This document shows positions 1 to 9,826 of a stretch of DNA of 20,713 bases, piece after piece. The stretch is from Apostichopus californicus (taxonomy: Eukaryota; Echinodermata; Holothuroidea; Aspidochirotida; Stichopodidae): NCBI GenBank assembly GCA_020650975.1, contig JAIPMN010014871.1, positions 1-20,713 of the forward strand, given 5' to 3'. The position numbers and the translations under genes were made by a program. The notes under the pieces are model-generated. The model was not told the DNA's origin, searched no databases, and was given only the letters and a program-made list of their open reading frames with translations. Each line of letters begins with the position of its first letter. The first letter of the stretch is position 1.

Positions 1-75
1 AAACACGAAGGCATATAAAAGTCGCTATTAAGTAACAGCAGGTTGCGCCATGTTACACTTTTCTATTCTTTTCAG

Positions 76-186
76 ATAAAGCTCAGATGAAAGACGGATA
101 CAACTTCATTTTTATGGCATCCAAGATACGCCAACTTAATGATCATCCAAATATTGTGACATTTTTGGGATGCGCAATTGACAAAG
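76..186 (+). CDS. Gene 1 exon: alphaC helix to beta4-5
   Basis: The acceptor is ttttcag and the donor is AAAG/gtacat. The exon begins with the last two bases of a split codon and ends after the first base of another (phase 1-1). It encodes [10 protein letters not shown]...[23 protein letters not shown] and FLG are the usual kinase landmarks after alphaC. Counting back from His by alignment to FGFR-type kinases, the alphaC Glu position holds Met (inference from the alignment). The sequence is identical to the gene 2 exon. Confidence 0.85.
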
Positions 187-3100
187 GTACATTTTGTGAT
201 CACAATTTTGCAAGGGAACACGGATAGTCGTTCACCCTTTTATATTACAACCAACTACTAATGACCCAATAATTAGAAATCAGCTTTCTTACCTTTAAAA
301 TCAGTCGTTTACTTTGTTGTATATGACTTTTATTTTTTTCTTTCCTTATATATACTTTAAATATACTTTTCATCGTCATCTTATTAAAAACAGAGGTTGA
401 AAAGGGTGCAAACATAGAAAGACGAAGTATGAAGATAATTCCTACAACTATTACAAAGTTAGGAAGCACACAGTTATCTAAAATTATTTTGATCTTACTA
501 CTCTTGAATAGGAAAATGCAGCCAATAATGGGGGATATTTTAAATGTCGCTAAAACTTTCCTTTATTTATATCTAATCTCTTAAATGATATTCAACTTCT
601 CTCTTCAGCACCGTATTATATTTACCAAGAACTTTTAGAATATGGAACCCTTCGAGAAATTCTGATGAGAATCGGTAATTCACAACATCACCTCCAAAAT
701 CCTAGCAACGGAAATGAAGAATTGACCAATGCTGCTTGTTTAGTTGGTTTTGCACGAGATGTAGCAAGTGGCTTAGAATTTCTTCACATAAATAAGGTAG
801 GAATAAACTTATGCAGGTCAGCAGATTGGATTATTTATTCTTTGTAAAAATAATAATAATATAGAGGATTTATAAACCGCAGACTGCTTTACCGATAAAG
901 GTGCCCAAGACGCGTCACATGATGAACCTGGTCAACAATAACCTGTCAAACTTAGAGACCATCCCTCCACATGGCAGCAGCTTAACAAATCCCAACTGAC
1001 AGATTATCTCACAGGTTCTCATTTATACACGTGGGTCAAACGAAGCTATATTGATACAGTCCCTTGCCAAGGACGCAACGTAGTGATCTGGACAGGATTC
1101 GAACCTTAAGGCCATTGATCACATGTCCACTGCTTTAACTAATTGACCACAAGTCTCTCACCTTGCACGCTAATTCCTTGGAACAGTGCGTCATTCAACA
1201 AGATTTGAATAATTTAGCACATGTGGTTTATGCTGGTAACCAAACGCTTAACGTTCTTTCAATCTATGCCAAATACTTTGCTGGTTTTGAAATAACACCA
1301 AATGGATTTTAAGGTGCTAGTTGTTTGTGTTGAATAGGTTTACATAATTTTCTATTGATGTTTCTGATGTTGGCATTGATGGTGGCATTGATTCTCTGAA
1401 ACTATATCTAATAATTCTGTGGACGGATTTTAGAAGCGAAATATACTGTATTTGCAATACAATTAACGTCATAGAAACAAGCCCAAGCTCTGATAAGGGT
1501 GCAAATGAATTAATACAATTCGAGAATGGTTAAAGCTGCGGTATTACAAATTGGTGGAAAGATCAATTTAAGTTTATATGTCAATACATAAACACATATA
1601 TAACTGAGTTCACATCTATTCATTCTTTAACAGCTTTTTATCTTCTAAAGTTCATCATTCATGAGAGATAAATGTCTTTGTATAATAATATTACAGCTAT
1701 GTCATCCTGGCTTAATGACGAGAAAGATCCTTTATGATTCAAACAACAAATGCAAACTCTTCGACTTTTGGCCAAATGAGATTTCATCTGGCAGATTGAA
1801 GAAAATACTCTCTCGGGTATGTACTCAATGAGTATTATAATGATTGTCATGGTTATATATATATATATGTCAACTTGAAATGAAATAATTGGTGGGGGGG
1901 GGGGGGAATGTTTTCGTTAAATCTTGTGGCATTATGGTTATAAGATTTGTATGTTTCATATTACAATGCTAGAACTATGTATTGGGTACCAATGTTAAGT
2001 CAATTGGAATAATGGGCTGACGGGATTTCAATCTCCATGAGCATAACACATCTTTAAATCCTTTATATCAACTAAATTATCATATTTATATAGAAGGATC
2101 CACCAATTGGCTGGCTTCCACCGGAGACAATCTTCATGAATCAGTACGACGAAGTTTCTGATATTTGGTCGTACGGAGTTATTTTATGGGAAATATTCTC
2201 TTTTGGTAAGTATAACTCTACAGCAAAACATGCTGTTCAGGTTGCAAACTATTTTAATCTAAGGTCAGAATATAATTCTCGCCATACAAAGATACAACCA
2301 CTACTATACTTTAAATATGATGAAAAACCAAATGATCGTTAAATCACTGATATCTAGTCTAATGATCATTTAGATTTGTCAGCAAACAGAAGGGATAATT
2401 TTCAAATAATTTAAAATGTCATATTTGGTATTTCGGGCTTGATTTCTTCATAATATATAAAACAAGTCTCCTACGTTTTATTCAAGGTAACATTTCCCTG
2501 TAGACTTTGTTTTTGTTTTTGCTGTACGTCCACGACAAGCAATGAACATTTATAATTGATTTTAATGTTTGATGATGATTCTTAACATACTAATCTTTAA
2601 CACGGTCAGTAAGTATGACATTAAACACGTGGTTAATAGAATAAATAATCTATTATTTATATTTTAGGAGAAGAACCGTATCAACATGAGAGTGTCAAAG
2701 ACGTAGAAGAGAATATCAGACAGTTAAATTTATTATCGAGACCGATGTCTTGTCCTGGTTCGATGTAAGTACTATGCCGGCATATAAACATCTCGTATGA
2801 AATATATTCAACAATATAACATAATATAACATTACCATAGTTTTAGTTTCTATTGTAAATGTGACGCTTCTCTACAAGAATTGTAAAATGACCTTTTTCT
2901 TGATCGTGTATTTCATGAAGTTTGTATTTATGTTCAACTTTGAGGATTAATCAGTTACATTGTTAACTTTCTGTTTATACTGTTCTAGATTTAGCATAAT
3001 GCTTTCAGCCTGGACACAAACACGTGAGACGAGACCATCTATATCTGAATTGAAAACCAAAATGGATGACATTTCAGCGGAATATCTACCGGTAATAGGA

Positions 3101-3667
3101 CTGTATTTGTATTATGTCATTTTTGTAGTCAATTTTATGTCAATTTTATAGTTTTATTGAACCAATCCTAATAATAAACTGATGAGTTAAAAGTTTTCAT
3201 ATAAGTACGGCGATATAGTTTTATACACTACAGGAGGGTTTAAAATGATGTATAGTCTTTCCGAAAATATTCGTTTTCTATTTAATGCATCTTCGTAAGA
3301 AAACATACTAAACTCATTATAAATAGCGTATAGTATGTTATGGTAGTAATGTGTTGCTTAAACTAATGTTTTGACGAATCAAGTTCTTACATACCAACCA
3401 CTTATTTTCATTAATGGATATAGTCTTTATTGATCCTTATATAAACTTAACTATTATTGTTTGTCCAGCTGTTTTATTTCCTGGCATATTTCTATGCTAC
3501 AAGTTTGAAATATTTGTCAATAAAGTGACGGATAATGATAATTGAAACAATTGAAACGATTTTCTTTTTGTTGGTGTCTACAGTCAGACATGGCCCCACC
3601 ATCCACTGATTACTTCAGTATCTCAGAACCTAACGCGGATTATGCTGTACCCTGGGCAAATATATGA
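76..3667 (+). CDS. Gene 1: 3' part of a receptor pseudokinase (seven exons, 5' end outside window)
   Basis: Joined exons 76-186, 609-796, 1697-1816, 2094-2205, 2668-2764, 2989-3091 and 3584-3667 make one open frame of 270 full codons plus stop (815 nt), with phase agreement at every GT-AG junction. It encodes the tyrosine-kinase-like domain from the alphaC helix to the C-terminus. Recognisable pieces are HPNIV, the hinge [32 protein letters not shown] and TRPSISEL. The catalytic loop reads [10 protein letters not shown] where an active kinase has HRDLAARN, and DFG is DFW, so catalysis is not expected. The Ig, membrane and N-lobe exons should lie upstream, by comparison with gene 2. The last codons contain two Tyr (DYFSI, DYAVPW). 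The visible part differs from gene 2 at 17 of 815 coding bases. I cannot name the orthologue. Confidence 0.85.
609..796 (+). CDS. Gene 1 exon: hinge, alphaD, short kinase insert, alphaE
   Basis: The exon lies between acceptor ctcttcag and donor AATAAG/gtagga and ends in phase 0. It encodes [17 protein letters not shown] (hinge and alphaD), a short hydrophilic insert containing [12 protein letters not shown], and the alphaE stretch [18 protein letters not shown], which is typical of receptor tyrosine kinases. Against gene 2 there are two replacements (Gly/Cys and Cys/Tyr, both in the insert or start of alphaE) and one silent change. Confidence 0.85.
847..1163 (-). mobile_element. tRNA-derived SINE (in gene 1 intron)
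   Basis: Read on the minus strand, the head has a box-A-like TGTGGTCAATTAGTTAAAGC and a perfect polymerase III box B, GGTTCGAATCC (plus-strand 1095-1105). After it comes a body with CCTTGGCAAGG and CCCACGTGTATAAATG. This body resembles the tRNA SINE bodies common in marine invertebrates (from memory of the family, not a search). The far end is a (TTA)n-type tail. The ends are approximate and I could not see a target-site duplication. The same element sits at the same intron site in gene 2. Confidence 0.75.
1697..1816 (+). CDS. Gene 1 exon: degenerate catalytic loop and DFW
   Basis: The acceptor is atattacag and the donor CTCTCGG/gtatgt. It is a phase 0-0 exon of 40 codons. It reads [14 protein letters not shown], then [14 protein letters not shown]. 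Set against HRDLAARNxLL and DFG, the catalytic Asp is Gly, the loop Asn is Lys and the DFG Gly is Trp. The DFG Asp is kept. No Tyr lies in the activation segment. The protein matches gene 2 exactly, although six bases differ. Confidence 0.85.
1854..1906 (+). repeat. TA run and 13-G homopolymer
   Basis: A TA dinucleotide run at 1854-1868 is followed 25 bases later by an uninterrupted run of 13 G at 1894-1906, just inside the intron after the catalytic-loop exon. The gene 2 equivalent has 11 G. It is a simple-sequence tract that differs between the copies. Confidence 0.85.
2094..2205 (+). CDS. Gene 1 exon: activation-segment end, APE-like motif, alphaF
   Basis: The acceptor is tttatatag and the donor TTTTG/gtaagt. 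It starts in phase 0 and ends with the first base of a Gly codon. It encodes [10 protein letters not shown] (PPE in place of APE), then [20 protein letters not shown], the alphaF signature of tyrosine kinases with the structural Asp and Trp intact. The open frame runs on into the intron, but the next exon joins in frame with GEEPYQ. There is one replacement against gene 2 (Leu/Phe before PPE). Confidence 0.85.
2668..2764 (+). CDS. Gene 1 exon: alphaG region
   Basis: The acceptor is tattttag and the donor TCGAT/gtaagt; the phase is 1-2. It encodes [19 protein letters not shown], matching the G-x-x-PY element of receptor tyrosine kinases, then a RP-x-x-CP stretch equivalent to the usual RPxxCP. 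Against gene 2 there is one replacement (Ser/Pro) and two silent changes. Confidence 0.8.
2989..3091 (+). CDS. Gene 1 exon: alphaH-I, end of kinase-like domain
   Basis: The acceptor is ctgttctag and the donor CTACCG/gtaata. It starts by completing a split Ile codon and ends in phase 0. It encodes [19 protein letters not shown], keeping the Trp and the Arg-Pro pair that close a kinase C-lobe, then a short [11 protein letters not shown] linker. There are two replacements against gene 2 (Ala/Thr and Glu/Asp). Confidence 0.85.
3584..3667 (+). CDS. Gene 1 last exon: C-terminal tail with two tyrosines
   Basis: The acceptor is gtctacag. The exon encodes 27 residues and a TGA stop: [20 protein letters not shown], then WANI. 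The two Tyr contexts, DYFSI and DYAVP, are possible SH2 docking sites; YxxP resembles Crk-type sites (inference). One replacement (Met/Val near the start) and one silent change separate it from gene 2. Confidence 0.8.
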   Translation, partial: SDMAPPSTDYFSISEPNADYAVPWANI

Positions 3668-6652
3668 TGTCATGTTTCATCTATACACTGACACTATTTG
3701 ACGCAAATCTACAACGGAAACCAACGGATGAACGGTTCAAGTACCAATATACAATATAAAGAAGACATTTTGTGCAAATCAATGTGATAATTACTATTAA
3801 AAATTTAAAAATAATCAAGCTGTGGATTTTCAAACTAAAGTGACTGAATGAATACAAAGAATTACAGTGATGTATTATTTTTGTGTATTAGAAGTTAGTT
3901 TTAAAAGCTCATTTGCTGGGTATCAATAGAATGGAATATTTTACATCCGAGTAAAAGTTAACATCCCATATTAAACGAAAAAAAGCAATACATACGTTAT
4001 AGGGGAACACAAACAAATTATTACCATTTGACCACAACCTCGATAAAGCCTGTTTTGAAAGAGGATTTTTTAACCATTATGTGTGCAATCCATCGCAATT
4101 TTCAGTAAAACGATATGCTAAAATCACTCTATGAGTGCGAGCTAACCCTATTGTTGAAAATATTGTTAAACAACTGTATAATGAATTTACCCGTATGTAA
4201 ATGTTCATTATACTGTCTAAAACACTGTTCCTAAATTAATTATGATATTTTTTAAATTAATTTCCTTATCACTGTTGCTGTTTAACAAGTTACTTAAAAA
4301 AAATTAGAGCCATTTCGCGTAAGTTGTATGATCTATTTGTTCATGATAAACTTGGAAGCTGCAGTTTTCCTTTTAACTCTACGTCACCTGCACACCAGAA
4401 GAAACAATCTTCTCAATTCTCTCACGTAGCTTCACCAGTATTTCCTATAAATAAATCTACCAGTCATGTCCGTTTGCATTTGTAAGGAACTAAACGGGCA
4501 ACTCATTCATTTCCACTAAAGAAACAGTAAACTTTTAAAAGTGTGCAAGAAACACTGTTGACGGTGCCTTTAAAGTTGCCCGCTATGATGATGTATCGTT
4601 CGTGATTATTATAGCTCCTTTCAGATTGTTAACGTAAAAAGAAAAGTAAAAGTAAAATACTCGTTATAACCGGGTCGATCTGATTAAGAACGTTAATGCA
4701 ATTGATTCTAAAACATTTTCCATAGACGATAATTCCGATACATTTATCACGGATAATAAGCAAATCATGTTTATTATGGTTATCTTTGAGAATATTGCAG
4801 TTTAGTAGACACAATCCGAACTAGTCGACAATTAATGAAACAAACCATTTTGGAAAATATTGACCCTGTATTTCGACATATGTAAAAGTTGACAAACAAT
4901 GTGTAAGAGATACACAAAGAAGAAATATAATTAACTTTATGAACTGTGCGAATCCTAAAGATGTTCAAATAGTATGAGAATTTTAATATGAGCAGAACTA
5001 TTCCACTTCTTCTTTTCAATTTCTATAACATATCAGTAAGTTAGCAACGATTATAGCCTGTCTAGAATGTTTTATCCAAATTGAAAGAGTGAAAGCATTT
5101 TGTTTTTAAAGAGAGAAAAGAAATGCTTGAAATATATTTCTGCCTCATTTATTCAATTGTTAATGTACTACTAATGCAAATTTCCTAATATGTACAGTTT
5201 GCAAGTATCCAAGTTATATGATCTAATGGCATAGAGATTCTACTTTGCATGTATTTTTAAGGTGAGCAAAAATAAATACTAAAAATATTATATTAAAAGA
5301 CGTTTACATTTAAAGTTTAAGCATGGTAATTTCGAAGTGGTGAAAAGAAAATACATTTTGATGGTATTTTATGTATAGAATATAAAGATGAAGAAATAAA
5401 CCATGAACAGACAAAGAGTGAGTCTATATATTTGTAATGAGTTTCATTTGGAGAAAAGGCTTCTTCGAAAGTCAAACGTGAAAACAGACGTTAGTGCTTC
5501 CTTTGTAACATGTGTTTTTGCTCCTTCTTGATGAGAAGAGCAAAGATATTCAACTCTTCTTGAGTGTATTTAAGCGATAATGAAAAGGGAACGTAAGATT
5601 ATATTTGAAACAATAATAAAGATAGATAACTTATTAATTTCTTTAAACTTAACAAAATGAAATTCTGAAATTTATTACTTTTTCTATGAATAGTTGAAAC
5701 TAAGATTTATATAGAGTTAAATGTGTTAATATATTGTGTCGCTCACTCATCAACAATATAAATGAATAAATCTCGATAGATTTCTTAGGGTTATACATTT
5801 TGACACCAGTAAAGATTTCAATCTCAAATCATACAGCTTGAAAGATATCCATAATCGTTTTGGTACTAAGTGAGTACATATCTCGTGCACATGAACTTCG
5901 CTATGTACTATGCAAACTTTTACCTTCTATGAACGTTCTAAACAAAGCGATGTCCAGGAATAGAAGAATAGCATAAGAAGTAACAAGGACGAGGAAGTGA
6001 AGCATCTGCAACTAAACCAATCAAATAAACTCTTGAAACCGTTCCTGTTGTTCATTTGTTTACTTTGAGCTATGTGAAGTTCCTGATATTTTGTATACAA
6101 TTGCAGTTTTAAGAGAAGTAAGATAGAATATGCAAATGTAAGGAGACTACATATACACATTATTTTGTCTTGAATTCCATTAAAAATGCTAAATTCAATA
6201 GATATACGCATATCTAGAGTAGTCTTCGCATCAGTTTTACGATCCTTTAGAAATCACTTGACAAGTTTGACAACCGATGATAATTGTATGTCTTCATCAA
6301 CATGATCCATCGACATTATACATGACCGGATTAAGGTGCTAATTTAGGTACGAATCTAAAATATGGTAACATTTTGTATCTTGAAATACCACCAGCTAAA
6401 ATCACTGAAGAGACAAGTGCAATATTTGATTTTGGAATTAAATGAATTTTTAAGTGAATTGTGATTCAATCTGGATTGTGACTAAACTTTTCTGATGCTC
6501 CTGGAGAGCATAACGGTTTTATTACATACATTCCCAGTGTGTTTTTTTTAAATTTCTTTTAAAATCCAGATTAGATACACTCAATTACTGAACGCTTCTA
6601 GAAAGAAAGCAATTTACGTTAAGTTTCTTTCTCAATGTAGAATCAGCTCAAA
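3668..6652. other. 3' flank of gene 1 and gene-poor spacer
   Basis: The first kilobase is duplicated after gene 2 and probably includes the 3' untranslated region. I found no unambiguous canonical poly(A) signal shared by both copies. From about 4658 the sequence is unique in the window, AT-rich and without an ORF that looks coding. Minus-strand frames at 4629-4814, 4780-5019 and 5927-6211 have no recognisable domain or splice context. Confidence 0.6.
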
Positions 6653-6707
6653 ATGCAGTCTTGCAAAGCATTGGTTACCATTCTTTATGCCGTTATTCTT
6701 CAACAAG
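6653..6707 (+). CDS. Second signal-peptide exon, orphan or alternative first exon
   Basis: ATG with A at -3 opens an 18-codon hydrophobic leader, MQSCKALVTILYAVILQQ, ending CAACAAG/gttgga. It matches the gene 2 first exon in pattern (C-x-x-L-x-T-I-x-Y...L-Q-Q), has the same donor context and ends in the same phase after one base of a Gly codon. It could therefore splice to the Ig exon at 10298 and keep the frame. I see no Ig exon of its own before 9763. It is either an alternative first exon of gene 2 or the remnant of another receptor copy. Confidence 0.45.
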
Positions 6708-9700
6708 GTTGGACAATCAATTCTCTTGTAACGTAAATGTTATGATTTTTTTCTCTATCTTCACAATGATGCTATTCACAGAAGGTAAGCCTTACCTGAA
6801 TTAAGTGTATGCGGATTTCTTGTTTTTCTTCTCAACAAAGAATGAAATCACAAAAATAGCGTTATGACTTTATCAACAGAACAGTACTTGAGAACGTTGA
6901 CCGTTTTAACGTTTGGGGAAAAACAGGTCTTCATTTCTCACCTGAAAAGTTTGAAACAAATTCTTTATAGTTAAGACATGGCTATGTAAACACATCATTT
7001 TATCGGACGGGTGTACAATAATAGAATATATATTATTTATATAGATATTGCTAGATGAATGTTTTTGGTAAAGACGTCCGAATTCTGCCCTGAAGTTTAA
7101 TTGAATTTTACGCTGATCAATGGAGAGTCAACTTTGTTTCATAATACACATATAAAATTCAAAACCATTAACTCTAAGAATGAAGTCTTACAGTTTGATG
7201 CGCGATTTTTGTGCCTTGCTTCTATCACCGGTCAGTGAGATATGATGTATGAACAAAAAGTTTAAACTAAATATGAAATAACTGTTATTTTGGTTACACA
7301 ATCGGTTGAGCGTTTACTAGTATAATATTGGCCGTTTATTCTTACTTCAGTTAACCATCAAGCAAATCATGTTTAACCTTGTTTTGTCTTTTTGGATCAA
7401 ATTTAGATTACCCAGTTCTCTGATTTACCCTTACGTAAATTAGACGATTTCGTTGGTGGTAGATGAAGACTTTAACATTGTTTCAATCTAGATGTTGATA
7501 AAGCTTGGGTAAACCCCGTACACATTTCCGCGCAAAGGATAATGTCTTCGGATTATGTTTTAAATTTAAATTTTAGTTGAGATATGGAGAGATAGTAACC
7601 CGCATCAGAAATGTTTTTTACTTGGTCTTTAGGTATACGTTGTCGGCTAGAATTCTTTCTCATTTCTCGTAATCTTAGTCATTTAGTAGTAAAAAGTATG
7701 TCACTGTGGGACTGAATTCCGATAATGTTAATATTTGTAAACGTTATAATGTTTATAAATGATTAATCCAATCAGTTGCTACTCCTCCAGTCGCTATTAC
7801 AAAGGGGGAACGAACGTTTTTAGTTAAGTCAGTCACCATGGCACACATTTTTTTGTATTCCTTTTACCTCTTCAACAGAAAGTAAGATTCGTTGTTTTAT
7901 TCTTCGAATCCTTGGCATATTCTAGTCTTTTTTATCATATGACTATCGTAGGTAGTTCAGTCGGTACCTTTTGTAATGAGTACAATGAAAGAATGGAACA
8001 TCTATTCTAAAAGTCGATTTAATTGTCACCCATGGCATTTGCCGTTTTGTTTGAATTCCCGCTAGTTTCGTGACGTAAGCGAGCCACATATCGCATTCTA
8101 CACGCTTCTACACGCCGTTTACGATAACTACGGCAATATCTAGTCCCATTATTCTTCCAAGAAACCTTTCCGGGCTCATAAAGTTTTGAATAAAAGAAAA
8201 CATGGCTGCATTTGGACTTGACTGCTATCATATCGAGTCTGAATACACATTTGAGGAACTAAGACAACGAGACCTATAGAGCTTGATAAACAGATCGCAT
8301 CTGTGGCCGACACAGGCAGTTACTCTGATGCTAAGTACTGCCAACACTAGTAACAGTTCTGTGACGGAGGGGAAAGCCTAGTGCTTGTGTGCCTGTTGTA
8401 GAAATTTGGGGAGGTAGTTTTGACTTGTTATTTAAAAAAAGGTGTAAGAATATTAGTCTCTACCATGAGGTCACTGCAAAGGGTTAATTTCTCCTTATCT
8501 TTAAAAGTCGCTTAGATTATAACGTATATCTCTTTTTTCCGTCTGTAGATTAATGAATGAAATTTATGCTGATTTAAAAGACGGTAGTTCTACACATTAA
8601 CACCTCTTACAAACTTTGCCAAGTTCTACGAAACACGGTTATATATTATAGATCACACATTAAGTGTATAAATGCAAAGTGACATTGAACAAGATTAACA
8701 CAGAATATAGCTAGAGTGTAGGTGACAGACCAATTGATATTGGGTTTCATGCAAAATAGGTCGAAAGTCAAATCTTCAAGAAGGAAGCTACAGATTCATT
8801 GTTTTTCAGATTCAATGAAATGTAAAGAAAACAGAGCCTGTATGCAACAAGGAAGCTCTGATGAAGAGAGAACTTCTCAAAGTAATTATTATTCGATGAA
8901 ATATTAAACTACGTTGTCTATACAAAATCTTTCTTCAATATTTCCTTTCACATATTGCTTGACCTTATGACACTGCCTGGGTTAATCATCTCAGAACAAT
9001 GTCCCTGTTTTAGGTGAGTGATTGTTTCGTACATAACTTGATGTAGAATAAGTATGGAATCGCGTTTTCGAAAGGCAATCAAGTTTAGGCGAAGGATATA
9101 TAAAGGTATCATAAAATGTGATTGATTAACTTGTGTTGAAATATCAATAATAGAAAAATATAATAGCAACAACCACGTTAACTTAATTTTTACTCTCGCA
9201 CTCAACGCACTGTTCCGACCATCTGTCGCAGGTCTATCTTTGATACAACTGGAATTGATTTATATTTGCTAATTTGTTTACACATTGTACTGTAATTTTT
9301 AGAATACCAGTTTATATTACTTTTCATCGGTAGATTGCTTTGAAACTCGCGTATATTTATAGACTGACATTAATGTTATACATGAACCATCTGCATTATT
9401 TGATAACGGACTATAATTAACTATCAAAGGGTCGACATTGAGGTAAGATTTCATATCATCAATATTTTTTTCGTTACATTCAAGGAAATGGTTAGAAATG
9501 TTATGCAAGAATATATAAATCAACTTCGATGGACCTAAAAGTATGTTATTATACCGAGTCATTTGTCATTCGACGTGGTTACAGTTTGATAGCCAAATCT
9601 CTGTGTTGAGAACTAGAAGAAAACAACTAAGGAACTAAGGAAAAATGGTTACATGCTTAACAGTCCTTTCAACTACAATCTGAGCTAGAGCAAAACTTCT

Positions 9701-9762
9701 CAAAGTAGTGATGTAAATTGTTTCAACAAGTTCATGGTTCTCTTCCTTCCAGAGTAAAGAAG
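6708..9762. other. Spacer upstream of the gene 2 first exon
   Basis: The stretch is AT-rich with no supported gene. A slightly GC-richer patch near 8270-8400 may be an old interspersed repeat, but I cannot classify it. A frame at 8722-8907 is hydrophilic, lacks an ATG start and shows no domain. The gene 2 promoter should lie near the right end, but I see no convincing TATA or other core element. Confidence 0.5.
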
Positions 9763-9826
9763 ATGTACAGATTGGACATGTGCAGCACTTTAATTACTAT
9801 TGTTTATCTGGCTCTATTGCAGCAAG
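9763..9826 (+). CDS. Gene 2 exon 1: signal peptide
   Basis: The ATG has A at -3. The 21 codons read [20 protein letters not shown] and a final Gln, then one base of a Gly codon before gt. The hydrophobic core [10 protein letters not shown] fits a signal peptide, with cleavage probable near QQ-G. I chose this start because its phase joins exactly to the Ig exon acceptor at 10298. No transcription start or promoter can be placed. Confidence 0.7.

Larger units (their letters stand above)
187..3583 (+). other. Introns of gene 1
   Basis: Six introns separate the visible exons: 187-608, 797-1696, 1817-2093, 2206-2667, 2765-2988 and 3092-3583. All begin GT and end AG. The second holds a SINE. The third starts with a TA run at 1854-1868 followed by a 13-G run. 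Open frames seen on the minus strand here recur in gene 2 only because the whole region is duplicated. I see no other gene in them. Confidence 0.75.
1..4657 (+). repeat. Left arm of the tandem duplication
   Basis: This stretch matches 16026-20713 along its full length, including introns, the SINE, coding exons and about 1 kb of 3' flank, with mostly point differences and a few short indels. The offset is 16,025 bases at the start and grows slightly. The left limit is cut by the window edge. The match fades near 4625 and is last seen at a shared AAAGTAAAA-rich stretch near 4657. Confidence 0.9.

Noticed and set aside
245..469. Minus-strand 74-residue frame, repeated at 16270-16494
   Set aside because: Both lie in the same intron of the two gene copies. 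Recurrence is explained by the duplication, and the sequence shows no domain or splice logic.
1095..1105. Box B as part of a functional tRNA gene
   Set aside because: No intact cloverleaf can be drawn around it, and a SINE body and tail follow.
1697..1816. HPG and DFW as products of a frameshift or wrong splice site
   Set aside because: The frame is fixed by phase on both sides, both gene copies agree, and surrounding residues align with kinases at normal spacing.
5927..6211. Minus-strand 94-residue frame in the intergenic spacer
   Set aside because: It is low-complexity, Leu/Ser-rich, unlike any domain I know, and lies in AT-rich spacer.
7838..7885. Short hydrophobic frame MAHIFLYSFYLFNRK as a third leader exon
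   Set aside because: The possible donor would give a different phase from the other leaders, and the flanks do not resemble them.
8722..8907. 61-residue plus-strand frame, hydrophilic
   Set aside because: It has no ATG start, no recognisable domain and no phase-compatible partner exon.
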